Positions 34,326 through 45,998 of a stretch of 64,000 nt of DNA are shown here, in pieces (position 1 is the first letter of the stretch; the number at the start of each line of letters is the position of its first letter). The translations under genes were made by a program, and so were the position numbers. The notes beneath the pieces are model-generated. The model worked only from the letters and a program-made list of their open reading frames with translations. It had not been told where the DNA came from and made no database searches. The stretch comes from Coptis chinensis (taxonomy: Eukaryota; Streptophyta; Magnoliopsida; Ranunculales; Ranunculaceae), in assembly GCA_015680905.1 (NCBI GenBank), contig CM027382.1, positions 744,001 through 808,000 of the forward strand. The letters run 5' to 3'.

Positions 34326-37008
34326 ATGGATTTCACACCTCTCAAATCTGCATTGGAATCAAAAGCATACCAAAACATTGCCGATATCTGCGATGAACTC
34401 ATGCTTAAAGTAATAATCTTTTTCACTTTCCAAGGTTTTGTTCTATATATTGTAACACTAATACTTGTGTTTCAGGTTTCTGCACAGGGAGTTGAGTTTC
34501 AAGATGAGTGGCCTTACACTATTCATATTCTAGGCCATATTTATGTTAATGATGTGTAAGTTTACTATTGTACTGTTTATTTATTTGATTTTTGTGATAT
34601 AGGGTTTAGGGTTTAGGGTTTAGGGTTTAGGATGAGATTTGAATGTTTATATATTTTTGCAGTAATAGTGCTCGTTTTCTGTGGAAGACAATACCACCAG
34701 TGGTGAAGGATAATCAACCTGAAGTGGCAGCTGCTTGGAAAATAGGACAGGAGCTATGGGTTAGGAACTATGCTGGGGTTCATGAGGCCATTCGCGGCTT
34801 TAATTGGACTTCGGAGGTTAAAGGTTTAGTCACTGCATTCTCAGGCAAGTGTTTGTTTGTTTGTCTTAGTGTAAATTATACTAGATAACTGCTAAGCAGT
34901 GGGGCGTGAGCGGAGGTTGGAGAAGAGAGGGAGAGATGGGTTAATGGGTGGGGAGAGAGAGAGAGTTAGGGTTTGGTTGAGAGGAAGAGGAAGAGGGAAG
35001 GAGGGAGAGGGAGAGGGAGAGGGAGAGAGATAGGTGAGGACAGACAGACAGAAACCAACCAACTTAGTTTTTGTCCGCATAACCCCCCCTTCTGCCCAGA
35101 TGGTTCGCTTCACTCACTTGATTAACTAGTATACTGCTAAGCAGTGGGGGTGAGCGGAGAAGAGAGAGGGAGAGGAAGAGGAAAGGAGGGAGAGGGAGAG
35201 AGATAGGTGAGGACAGACAGACAGAAACCAACCAACTTAGTTTTTGTCTGCATAACCCCCCCTTCTGCCCAGATGGTTTGCTCCGCTCACTTGATTACTT
35301 TTATTAATTACTGTTGTGTATCAGTGACACCTAGGAATAGAATTGGGCACACACACATACAATACACCATTGAAAGGCGGTGAACTGCCCACAAATGCCT
35401 AGGCACTCATGCTACAATGGTTTTTAAGCGGTTCCTATGTTTTTTAAACTCGGAAAAACAACATAGCATATAGTGATTTCATTAAGTCTTACTGTAATAA
35501 TTAGATTTCATGTTTTTTTTTTCTCATTTTTGAAGTGGGATTTAACATTTCAAGGAAAAAAAAACATAATATAACATAAGGCAAGGTATGCCTTTGACAG
35601 CATATTTATGATTCACCACCTGTCATGATTCGGTATAGAGGTTTAGACTATAGAGTTGACAAATACCTGACATCTCTCTTTATCAAAGAGAGTAAAAGGT
35701 CTTTTCATCCAATTGTTGTAGCTATTGGATTATGGTCGAGGAGTTTTGTTTCGCCCCACCAGATATATCATTGACTAAATTCTTTAATCTTTTGGTTTTC
35801 CATTCTTTCTATTATATGATTGTTATGTACAAGTTCTATTAGAAGTCATATTTGAAAAAAACCTGTGAAAGGGCAAACTGGACATGAAAATATCCTGAAC
35901 TACCTTTGTCAAATTGGTGCGTTCGACTAATGACTCATTATTATTGGTTTGTAGCATTCAATCAAATATCGTCAAGACTGTTATTCCATTCACGACTAGA
36001 TTGAACCAACCAAACTTAGTTTTTGAAGTTTGGAGTCTTATCTCATGCATTTGTCTCCTTTTTCATGCTTCCTTAACCTACTTATCTGCTCTCTTTTTTC
36101 TGTTTCCGCATCATATAAACGTACTTTTTTCACTTCTCTGTGTCTTGAGACATTGTTCTCACATTCTCACCCATTTTGCAGCCCAAACAGAAGAAACTGT
36201 TTCAGAATTATTGGGATTGATTAATAGACACTGATACGAGGGGTTTGTAGTCTTGTTTGGTGGTTTAATGTGCTAGTTTGGTTATGTTGCTTATTCTGCT
36301 GTGCTCGAGTACTTATTCTTAGTAAGGCAGCATTTTGGTGGACATTATGTACTACTAAGAACTAATGGCACCAGGCGAGGTGAATAGTTCAAAGAACAAA
36401 CACCATTCGTTTTAATCCCCTTTGAATCATCTGTCATTGTTTCAAAATCTTTCAGGCCTTGCTTGATAAAGGCTGACTACTGCCAACAATTTTTTCAACT
36501 ATCAAGTTGTATTTTCACATTTGATGTTCTACATAAGCTGCATTCATCTCATTACTCCATATTGTATGTCATTACATTTTACAGAGCTGTATACCAAGAA
36601 GATGTTCCAGTTACTATTGTCTGGCTATTCAACCATAAGCGTCGGGGACACTGCTCTATTTCTTGGAATGAATGAAGAAGATGCCAGCAACTGTAATTAT
36701 ACTTAACCCACATTCTCTCTCTTTTTCCAGCTACACCAGGCATCAGTACACAACTGATGTAAAGCATGGTCCAGTATTTGATAGTTTAACTAATTGGTTT
36801 CCATGCATATATGATCTCATGCTTTTGACATTTTGGTAACTCGAGCTGATAAAGAGTTTCTTATGCAGATGCACTACAGCGAGGTTGGACTGTGGATTCT
36901 GTTTCCAGAATGCTGACTGTGAAGAAGCAGCCTATTGTGACTGAACAGAAACTAGATCCTAGTAAACTGCAGCGCTTGACTGAATATGTGTTTCACCTTG
37001 AGCATTGA
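34326..37008 (+). CDS. CSN8: COP9 signalosome complex subunit 8
   Basis: Five exons: 34326-34409, 34476-34555, 34663-34844, 36585-36692 and 36869-37008. They join to 197 codons plus stop, the usual plant length. The protein starts MDFTPLKSALESKAYQNIAD and contains WPYTIHILGHIYVND, ARFLWKTIPP, GIGQ-like KIGQELW and EAIRGFNW. Then follow a winged-helix/PCI part, ELYTKKMFQLLLSGYSTISV, and the end KLQRLTEYVFHLEH, all typical of CSN8/COP9. Role by family: smallest PCI subunit of the nuclear COP9 signalosome, which removes NEDD8 from cullins; plant mutants are constitutively photomorphogenic. Intron 3 (34845-36584) has a GC donor (G then GCAAGT) and carries two tandem Helitron-like insertions; intron 2 carries telomere-like repeats. 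No coding lesion seen. Confidence 0.95.
34601..34632 (+). repeat. Interstitial telomere-like repeat in CSN8 intron 2
   Basis: Slightly more than four copies of AGGGTTT, the plant telomere unit, about 30 bases upstream of exon 3. Short interstitial tracts of this kind occur near plant genes and can act as telo-box binding sites when close to promoters; function here is unknown. Confidence 0.85.
34881..35121 (-). mobile_element. Helitron-like element in CSN8 intron 3, copy 1
   Basis: Read on the minus strand it starts TCAAGTGAGTGAAGCGAACC and ends CTCACGCCCC, hairpin ACTGCTTAGCAGT, TATCTAG before T. The interior is purine-rich (GAGAGGGAGAG on the + strand). It lies 4 bases from copy 2. Confidence 0.6.
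35126..35294 (-). mobile_element. Helitron-like element in CSN8 intron 3, copy 2
   Basis: Shorter sister of the previous element, same orientation. On the minus strand it starts TCAAGTGAGCGGAGCAAACC and ends CTCACCCCC, hairpin ACTGCTTAGCAGT, ATACTAG before T. It shares the internal CAGACAGACAGAAACCAACC word with copy 1. Confidence 0.6.
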
Positions 37009-38132
37009 TCTCAACTCATGGAGTTCTAGTAGTATGGGGCTGTTTAGGCCGATTTTGGTGTAAAGATGTGAGTGAAAAAAGTTTAGATTTGAGCAAAACT
37101 GTGATATCTGTACCCAACTTTATAAATACATGGTTTGGATTATAGAGTGACGTAGTAAGATTTCATACCATTTGATTCTTCCTGCGTGATGGCTTTTATT
37201 TACCAAATTTGGTCTATTGAACTGTTCAACTAATGCACAATGGACTGAGATGCTCAGAATGACATTGATTTGTTGTTGAGAGTCCGATGATTGCAATTTA
37301 ACTTTTTACAGTCCATGCATGTATCATATGACTTGTGACAGGTAATGGAAAAACATTGGGGGGTTGTGGAACATATTATCTTTCCGCAATGTTTTCCATG
37401 TCATGGTTCCAAAATTCCAATGGTTGGTGCATATCTAAAATGATGCATTGTTTTTTTATTCGTCCCATGTTGTATTTATCCAAAATTTTCTTCTCCTCAG
37501 CTGTTATAACTATTTTTTGATGTTATTACACTGGGAATTCCAAATGTTCACCCCTGCTTAGTAGCAGAAACATCTGCTGGAGAAACTCTATCCATGTGAT
37601 GATACAGGCATGCAGCTAAGAACAAAACTAGATAGATGTTGGAGTTCGGTAAAAAGTTCAAGAGATATATATAGCTTTCATGGATCACTGAATCTCACTC
37701 GGCCCAATTCGTATAAAATGTGAAATTTCATTGCCGGGGCTAATTGCACAGGAGGAACTACACTAATTTAATCCAGTCTATTTATTTGGAGAAACAAAAT
37801 AATTTCTATCTCCTAGCATGGACATGTATGACTAATCAATAACTTAAAAGTTGGGATTACAGACAAGACCTCCCACTGAAATACACCTTTTTCGACCCAC
37901 AGATACTTGAGTGTATCAAAACATAAATCAACGAACACATTGTTAGACGTTTATCGGTCATGTATCAGCCCTTACTATATACACCAACCACCAACCAAGC
38001 TTTCTTCCCAACTCGTCTGATAATTGCATCTAGCAAAATTTTGTGCAATGAGTATTGCACACATATCATTCTTTTGGATTTCCCAGCTAGCCTTTTGAGC
38101 ATAAAGCTCAATTCTAAAAACCATCAGGAATG
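37009..38132. other. Intergenic region between convergent CSN8 and CESA
   Basis: The 3' UTRs of both genes and about 700 bases of unremarkable sequence. No gene, repeat or RNA gene recognised. Confidence 0.4.
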
Positions 38133-41100
38133 TCAGTCACAATCTAAGCCACATTCCTCTAAGATGATATCACTTTTGGCCAAGAATGGGTTGATCCTAG
38201 CCCACATAAGTGAGGCAATTGAGGCGAGGAGAATCGACCAGACAAGAACAATACTAGGTACCCTATCCTGTTTGCCCATTAATCCCCTGAGGAAGGGATT
38301 CAGATGGACAATGACCCAAAAGGCAAAGAACAATCGACCAAATAGCGGTCCCCATGACTCGTATCCGGTGTTGATGGCATTTGCGATGCCAGCCACCAAT
38401 CCTATTATGTTAAAGATCAACAATGTCATTGGAGGCACCAACAACCACGTCCATTTTATTAAGTATAGATCCGAGAATTCACCATCATCAGCTACTTTGG
38501 AAGTCACAGTGAAGTTTGTATTGACACCTAACAAGACCTTGAGCAGACCCTGGCAAAGAGCATAAAAGTGCGATGAAACACCACCAATTACCCAAAATTG
38601 CTCATTTCTCCACCAGTCATCCATCTGAACCCGACCCCATCGCATCTCAAGAATTCCCGTTAAGGCTATGGATACGAAGAGTGCAATAAAGACAATGCTA
38701 GCGTGGTTGCTTATCTGCATACAAAGAGCATTAATATGAGACAAGAAGTCCCAATGGAAATCTGTGGCAGATAGTCTTAAAACTGCAAATTTCTTTAGTT
38801 TAGCAGAAGTCTCCCACGGATAGATTGTGCGCTTCCTATCCCAAATGTTTAGAATCATGAAACAAATCATAATGAGTTGACTCAATTTTTACAAAACATT
38901 GCACATTCTCGTATTAAAATTTGGGTTAACTAGTGTTTTTACACAGGTAAGTTTAGGTGCTGCTGCAAATTAGTCTAAAACTGTGACAATTTTCTTACAT
39001 AAAAAGTTAAATTTAAGAAACAAGTGAAGTAGGATGTACCTCAGGTATGATAAACTTATTTGTAAGAAGACAGACTGCTGGCAAAGTACAGTAAGCAATC
39101 AAGGGAATGGAAGTCCAAGGATACACAACTGAGTTTATATATGACAACCGTTCCAACCATTTCAAGCCACACCCATAGCCGTACCAGATAGGGCAGTGCT
39201 TGCTCAAGAAAATCTCAACGGACCCAAGGGCCCAACGGAGAACCTGGTGTAGCCGGTCTGAAAGGTTGATGGGAGCTGAACCTATAAAAGCAGGTCTTTT
39301 TGGTATGCAGTAGACCGAACGCCAGCCATGGCAGTGCATCTTGAAGCCAGTCAAAATATCCTCTGTAACAGACCCATATATCCAGCCAATCTGAAACAAT
39401 TTTGATGTGAATGCAAAGTGTTAAACATCTTCATGCTTTATTTTGTTAGTAATGAATGCTTTTTCTAATCTGAGCCATCCAACGTGGCATGGCAGGACAG
39501 ATGGAGAGTAGCTTACCTCTTTTCCCCAGGCTGTTTTATCTTCATAACCACAGCTAATAACATGAATGGCTTCTTTTAGCAGTGAAGCTGAATTCACATC
39601 CTGAGGAATTCCACCATCTTCTAGGAGAGTGGATGCTATGAACACTGGAGATTGCCCGTACTTTTTCTCATACTTTATCTCAGGCATCAAAAGTGATCTC
39701 TCGCCATCTATTTCTGCTGTAGAATCAGAAGTGTAACTAGTAAGATATGAATAAATATAACTCATGAAACACCTCCAATAGGAAGCAACTTTTTACCTTC
39801 ATTTCCCTCGTCAATATTTTCCAGAGCATGAATTTGCTTAGACGCTCCTCTCGACTTTGGCTTCTTCCTCTTCTCCTTCTTTGGTGTCATTTTCCTGTTC
39901 TTCTTTCTAGATCTACAACACAGGCAGCAGCACCATTTTGGCCAACAGTTGCAGGTCTTTGCAGGGGGTTTCTTCTTGGTGGGGGAATCAAATCCATACA
40001 AAGCTTGCCTTCTGAAAACACAACCTGTCCCAACATAAATAGGTCCCTGTATGCCATCAAGCCCTTTCATGTTGATCTGCGTACAGTAAAAAACAAGTTA
40101 TCCATTCTACAAGATCAGGAGAAAAACAAATATACCAAAATGTGGATGAAGCAAGCAGCATTACGTACATCAAAGAATACAATGTTACGATTTGAATATC
40201 TATCATTACGATCGATTCCATCAAACCTTTGAGGGAATTGCACGTAGCAGATCTTCTTCCCTGAAATTGGGTCCATCATAAAGCACATGGCCTCTCTGAG
40301 TGCCTTACTGTTGTTTACATAGTGATCACAATCCACATTCAGAAAGTATGGAGCATTGGAGATGATTGCTGAGACTCTCACCTTGAGCAACCAGGCAAAG
40401 AAGTAAGTAGAAATAAAGCTGAAATAAATAATAAAAACAAGTGCAAATACAAACATCAGAAAGTTTTTGCTGATTAAAACTCATTCTTACCAGAGCATTC
40501 ATTGCCCCTGCTTTCTTATGGTGATCAAAGCCTGGTCTTTTCTCACGAGAAACATACACCAGACGAGGTAACTCATTTCCTTCAACATCACAGACGCTAT
40601 CTTGACCAAGGAAAACCTGTAGTTCCAACAATCATAAAAGATAAGAGGGAGCTGAAAGATTTGATCAATGGAGTAATTTAGCTGAAAGATTTGATCAAGT
40701 AGAACTACCATTCCATAAGAGATTGCATGATGAGAACTCCAAACATAGAGAGAGAGAAACAAACAAAACTTGGGAGAAAATACAATAAATAGACAAAACA
40801 CCAGCTAAACTAGTATACTACTTAACAGACCACAATACACTGCCCATCAAATGCAAGCTTTTTTTGTTTGACATAATTAGTCTTCAAAGTTTGTTATTTG
40901 CTTTACCTCGCATCATCTTTTATATCGATTAGTCTATAGTCTCCTACCAAAAGATAAAAGATAGAGAGGGAAACGGGCACGTTAAATAACATTGATAAAG
41001 CGGATGATGCAAGGACTAAGGTTTTAAGAATAGTAGGAAACACTGATAATATACATGACGAATTACCTGTATCATTCCAGGATGATCCCGGACATTGTTC

Positions 41101-44100
41101 CCAGGCCATGGTGTTCCATCTTGCATTGTCCAACCCTCCTCGGGAACCTTCTTTGCCATGTCAACCAAACTATTTATCCGAACCTTAAAGCCTTCGTACT
41201 CTCTCTGAAAACGGAATGATGCAATCAAACACTTAATTTGAACTTGAATGGTTTCATAACCATCAGGAAAACATAGTTTACGTAGATAACACTAAGATAA
41301 GATCAGACAACACATCCAACTAATTTGTCTAAGACCAACAACATAATTTCTTCTAACAGGGTGCGTGTGTGTGTGCTGTGTCTGGGAACTGAAAGCAGAC
41401 ATACTAGAAAAAAAAAATAAACCAAATATGGACAAAAGATTAAAACCTTCATTGCACGTCGTTCTCTCAAAAGTTTGGATGGACTTTGTCTTTTTTAGAT
41501 AGTCAATCTTCTGAGAAAAGTACCACTCAGGGGCTCGGGGCTCTATATTGAACTTTTTGCAGAATGGAACCCACTTCCTTGCAAATTCAGACGTCTCAGA
41601 AAGAGCTTCAAAAGTAAGCATAGCAGCACCATCATCTGAGACATAGCACACTACCTTGTCGACTGGATAATCCACAGCAAGGATCGATAAAACAGTATTT
41701 GCAGTGATAAGTGGAGGCTCCTTCAGAGGATCAACCCGTACTCACAAAGATGTCTATCTCTGCTAATTCAGATGGATTTCCTTCTTTCTCATATCTATAA
41801 CCAAGCGAAGTTCAGAAATAAGCCAACCTTAACCATAAAGGCAGTCAATAATGTAAAACATCTGAGGTCCTAAAATACCTTAGAGATAGGCGATCAAGGT
41901 AAGTTTCACGCTCAATTGGGGACCATTTAGGGAACTGATCAAGAATCCATGAGACAGCAAACCATATTTCACAGATAACTGATGTCAGCCACAACCCATA
42001 TGCATCTTGGACTGGGTGGAGAAGTCTATAATGGAAAAAGAAGCCAAGAATCACAATCCGGAGAAGGATTATCAGTCTATATGGATTTATTTTGCTGGAT
42101 GGAATTGGTATCTTCCTTGATAGTGGTTGTCTTCCTTCATCCATCCTGAAAACATTGAAGTTCAGACAGCTTGTCAGAAAATCACTCATAGCACAGTTTG
42201 CCATAAAAATAAATATTCATTGATCTCAAAATGACTTTCATAACCTGTAAATCATGCTTCACTGCCTGTAACGATATAGTAACTTCCATGTCAAAAAAAT
42301 TTAAGTTTGGCTGTAAATTGCAAAAATGATATTGTTTGATTACTTATTAATTATTAGGTGGAGGGAACTAATTTTTACTGGCCAAAGTCTTGTGACCCAT
42401 ATTCAAAGACGCCATACCAATAAAAACAGTTAACCAAGTGCTACATTAGATCAGGTGACAAATTTGAACCTTTATAAAGGAAATGAAGACACAGTTCACC
42501 ATAAAAATTATTTGACTATGTAGCAATCAAATAAATATACTCACCACATATTTATTTATTTTCGATCCATAAACTTGGAATTCTATAAACTCTTAAAAGT
42601 CGACATATTTTCCACTGTTAGCGTTTTGAACAAATCAATACAAGAGTTGAAACAATATCCAGTTTAAAATCCAATTAGCTTTAATTTTAACAAGTAGAGA
42701 TATCCAAGAGGGCAGAACACTTACTTTGGAAGATCGGGATCATCGAGTTCATCGCTATGAGAGCTACTGCCACCATCCCCTCCTTGATAACTAATATCTT
42801 CTAGCTTATGCTTCTGTTTCTTCTTCCATTCTTCAATTCTCTCTTTCCACGCAACACTCCCATAACCATATACAGCCAAGTCTTTTTAGGATCTAATGGT
42901 CTGGGGTGCACTACAAAGCTAACATCACTAAGTACAGTAATAAGACAGAATTAACGCATATAGAATTGTAAGATACAAATAACTCACAAGACATATATGA
43001 ATCAGGAAACAAGCATAGGATGTAAGCGCTTCCCATGATCTACTTAATGACGGTATAATTAATGCGTGTCGATCAGGAGAAATCACAGCATCCTAGAACA
43101 AAAGGATGAACAGCATAATCAGTCATACTCTGAATTTTCAGTTTTCACAATGTGCATCAAATGATATTCGATCAACTCACCACATGACCATAAGTGAGGA
43201 GAGGGATTTCGGAACTATAAGATGTTGAAGGCATGTCGGCATGGGATCCAAAGCTAGAATTAAGGCGGTCAGATACTGTAGCATCAACAATCTGTTGTGG
43301 GCCATTCCTGCCAATGTTGCCAAAATTGAACTCATACTCGATATCATCAGCCTCCTCTTCTTCCTCGTCACCTTGAACCCTGGGACTGCCTGTAACAATT
43401 ATCGTCGTGTTATAAAAATACTAAACCGTTGAGTAGAGAGTTAAAGGATAGATAAATCTCGCCTTTAATGCGCTTGTATCTAGTTTTGCATTGAGGACAA
43501 CTCTGATCACCCTCCCGTCTCTCATATTCATAGCAATTTCGGCATACAGGGAAACCACATTCATTGCATGCAACAAAGGGCTCCCTTTCAGCAGTAATCT
43601 CAACCTCATCTCCACAGATTTTGCAGCTCTCCCCACTCGAATCTCGCAGAGACTTCGCCTATAAAACCAATTATTCATAACCACTATTTTACCCAAAAAA
43701 TCAAGATTAAAAGCAAAATTACCAAGAGTTTAAAAGTGAAGTATTTATAATCCAACACACATTATGATAGCAACAGAACAAGAGCAATAAAATATTTGTC
43801 TTAATAGGTATTTCTATTCCAGTTTCAAGATCAAGTAATAAACAAAGACCGAACAACAGTTTGTACATGATGAAATAACATAACGTCACCTTGAGCCCAC
43901 ATACTCATCAACTTTGCATGAACAGTGGGATTTTTGTTTCTAAACTCTAATACTATGCAGAAAACTAACTACACAAAGTGAAAAAAAAAACAAGCTATAA
44001 TAAAATCCAATATGCAAATGAATAAGCAAGGTGAGCATTCTTAAAAATCAACAAAAATTGCCATGATAATTTCAATGTACAGAAACACAAAATGAGCATG

Positions 44101-44337
44101 CAGCTTCAACATAAATCATATTATAATCCTAACAACAACAGAATAAACACAAATAAATATGAAAGATCAACATAACAATATATTCAACGTACCAACACTA
44201 GAAAAAACCAAATCAGATAAAAAAAAAAGGTGCCTAAAAGAATATGATCATCTTACTCTTCCAATATCATCAGCATTGATGACAATGAACTCATTTCTGT
44301 TATGAGAACCAGCAACAAGCCTTCCTCTATCCATCAT
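38133..44337 (-). CDS. Cellulose synthase A catalytic subunit, CESA6-like
   Basis: Fourteen exons on the minus strand: 44337-44257, 43658-43463, 43389-43181, 43092-43044 (donor uncertain), 42910-42725, 42145-41879, 41794-41447, 41204-41067, 40616-40491, 40381-40169, 40076-39797, 39716-39517, 39390-39040 and 38714-38133; about 1075 codons. Order: [13 protein letters not shown] start, zinc finger (CKICGDEVE to [10 protein letters not shown]), two N-terminal membrane helices, catalytic [24 protein letters not shown] and QVLRW, plant-conserved and class-specific regions ([10 protein letters not shown]), six C-terminal helices, end LEECGLDCD. The start and end resemble the CESA2/5/6/9 clade. It makes beta-1,4-glucan from UDP-glucose in the plasma-membrane rosette, here of primary-wall type. 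Four small frame breaks fall in or near short homopolymers (see findings). The exon 2 donor is GC. The second Met (44334) is an equally good start. Confidence 0.9.
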
Positions 44338-45480
44338 CTTCACCTTCACCTTACTCCTCTATAACATCTTCTTCAATAAGCCAAAACCAAAACAAAAAAA
44401 AAAGGTTCAAAAAATGATGATGAAAAGTTTTTCAAAAAAATTCTTGGGGCTGGATATGAGACAAATATTCTGTAACATGCAGCCGTAAAAATATCTAGTG
44501 ACACGAGTGGTGGGACCCTTTTTAAGGTTGTTGTGACCCCACCGGAGATCTAAGTAAAATCTTAATGTTTTTTTTTTATTGAGAAGAGGACAAGATAAGG
44601 GTAGATTGGGGATTTCGGAATTAATGTTCTTTTGTTGTGTTTTAATGAGTTTTCATTTTCTTACCCTTGTTTTATGCTAAACTGAACCACGGTTTTGGTG
44701 TGTGGTGTTGAATCTATAAACTATGTAAGTATGTAACAGCTACAGCAACAAATGTAAAGGACAAATGTAAAGTATGTAACAGAAGAACACTCTGTTTGGA
44801 ATCAAAATGTAGGTGGATCAGTGGATGGCGCATTGGTATAGAGAATTATTTTGGTGATGAACAGGAAAATGTACTCCAATAAAAGATTTTAAAACGATAC
44901 AAGGCATAGAATTGCAGGAAGACATTATTTATTTCTAGTGTCTATGGACCACTGCACACCTTTGTTAGTAGTTACAGTGCCATTGCATGGTTCAGAATTA
45001 ATAGATGTAGTGATGCTTAGCGATTCATAACATTCACATCAAACTATTATTTTGTTTTAGGATTGAGAGTACCTTTAATTAGTTTGGCAAGCTTGCTGCC
45101 TTTGTTGACAGAAAAAACGTTTACTTACAATAATAACAATCTGCATCGTCAGTGGAAATAGTATTCCATGCAAGCTGCGCGCACACTCCACACATTTCAT
45201 GAATCATGATTCAAAATACTAAATTTACCATGGAAGCAATATTATATATATATGTAGAACGGTCCAGCATGACTTACATTAATACACCAAAACTTAGGGA
45301 CTTAATATACTCTGCAAAAACCTAGCTAGCAGACAGCTAGACTTTAACATTGACAGAAAAAACATGAGACTCATAAGACCTTTATTTGGACTATAACCAA
45401 AAGTACGTAATTAGAACACTTGGAATAATACTAGAAGGAAATTAAACAGTGCAATTAATCATGCATTTTGGACTAAGTAA
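44338..45480. other. CESA upstream region and EC1-like downstream region
   Basis: Contains the CESA 5' UTR and promoter (roughly 44338-44700) and the 3' flank of the EC1-like gene. A TATATATA tract lies near 45243-45252. No additional gene seen. Confidence 0.35.
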
Positions 45481-45915
45481 TCAGGGTAATGGTGACTCCG
45501 ACACTGTTTCAGTGGGTTCAACAGTCGATGGTGATGGTGGCGATGGAGGAGGAGTACTAGAGTCTGTGGAGTCGCAATAGTCTCGGAGTACAGCGCTTTC
45601 CTTGTCTGTGAAACCAAGCGACTTAAGCATGGCAGTCCATACCCAGCATTTGTGCTCAATGACCAGAATGGCTCGACAGCAACTTGGTCCTAAGTATGTT
45701 TCACCATTCAGAAAGAACAGAACTACCTCACCAGTGCATGCTCGAAGCTCCATTAAAGATTCCCAACACTGGTTTTGTTCCTCGAGTTCTAGTCGAGCAG
45801 CTAGAGTTGAACCGGAGGCCAATGGTCGTGCTTGCACAGTCATGGACACTACAATAGTCCATGTTAGTAACACTGCTGCAAAGAAGAAATTCACTTGCTT
45901 GGAAGAGAATGCCAT
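45481..45915 (-). CDS. Egg-cell-secreted EC1-like protein (prolamin-like domain)
   Basis: Single exon of 144 codons. An N-terminal signal peptide (about residues 1-29, FFFAAVLLTWTIVVSM core, cleaved near VQA-RP) is followed by the prolamin-like domain: CWESLMELRACTGEVVLFFL, NGETYLGPSCCRAILVIEHK, CWVWTAMLKSLGFTDKE and LRDYCD. The six-cysteine spacing and the two EC1 signature blocks are clear. The tail is Pro/Ser-rich. Family role: small Cys-rich proteins stored in egg-cell vesicles and released on sperm arrival to trigger sperm activation (HAP2/GCS1 relocation) in double fertilisation. No introns, as usual for the family; expression is expected only in the egg cell. Confidence 0.92.
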   Translation of the reverse strand: MAFSSKQVNFFFAAVLLTWTIVVSMTVQARPLASGSTLAARLELEEQNQCWESLMELRACTGEVVLFFLNGETYLGPSCCRAILVIEHKCWVWTAMLKSLGFTDKESAVLRDYCDSTDSSTPPPSPPSPSTVEPTETVSESPLP

Positions 45916-45990
45916 TGACTTGTTTAATTAGATTGGCTTGGAGAGGAGCTACTGTGACTATGTGAGTGAAATGGGTGGGGAAGCTTTTGC

Positions 45991-45998
45991 TTTATATA
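45991..45998 (-). promoter_or_regulatory. TATA box of the EC1-like gene
   Basis: TATATAAA on the minus strand, about 76 bases upstream of the start codon at 45915, a usual distance for a short plant 5' UTR. Confidence 0.55.

Noticed and set aside
35914-36234. 106-codon + strand frame in CSN8 intron 3
   Set aside because: Lies within an intron of a well-supported gene and has no known motif.
37960-38565. 201-codon + strand frame
   Set aside because: Antisense to the last CESA exon, which has full family similarity on the minus strand.
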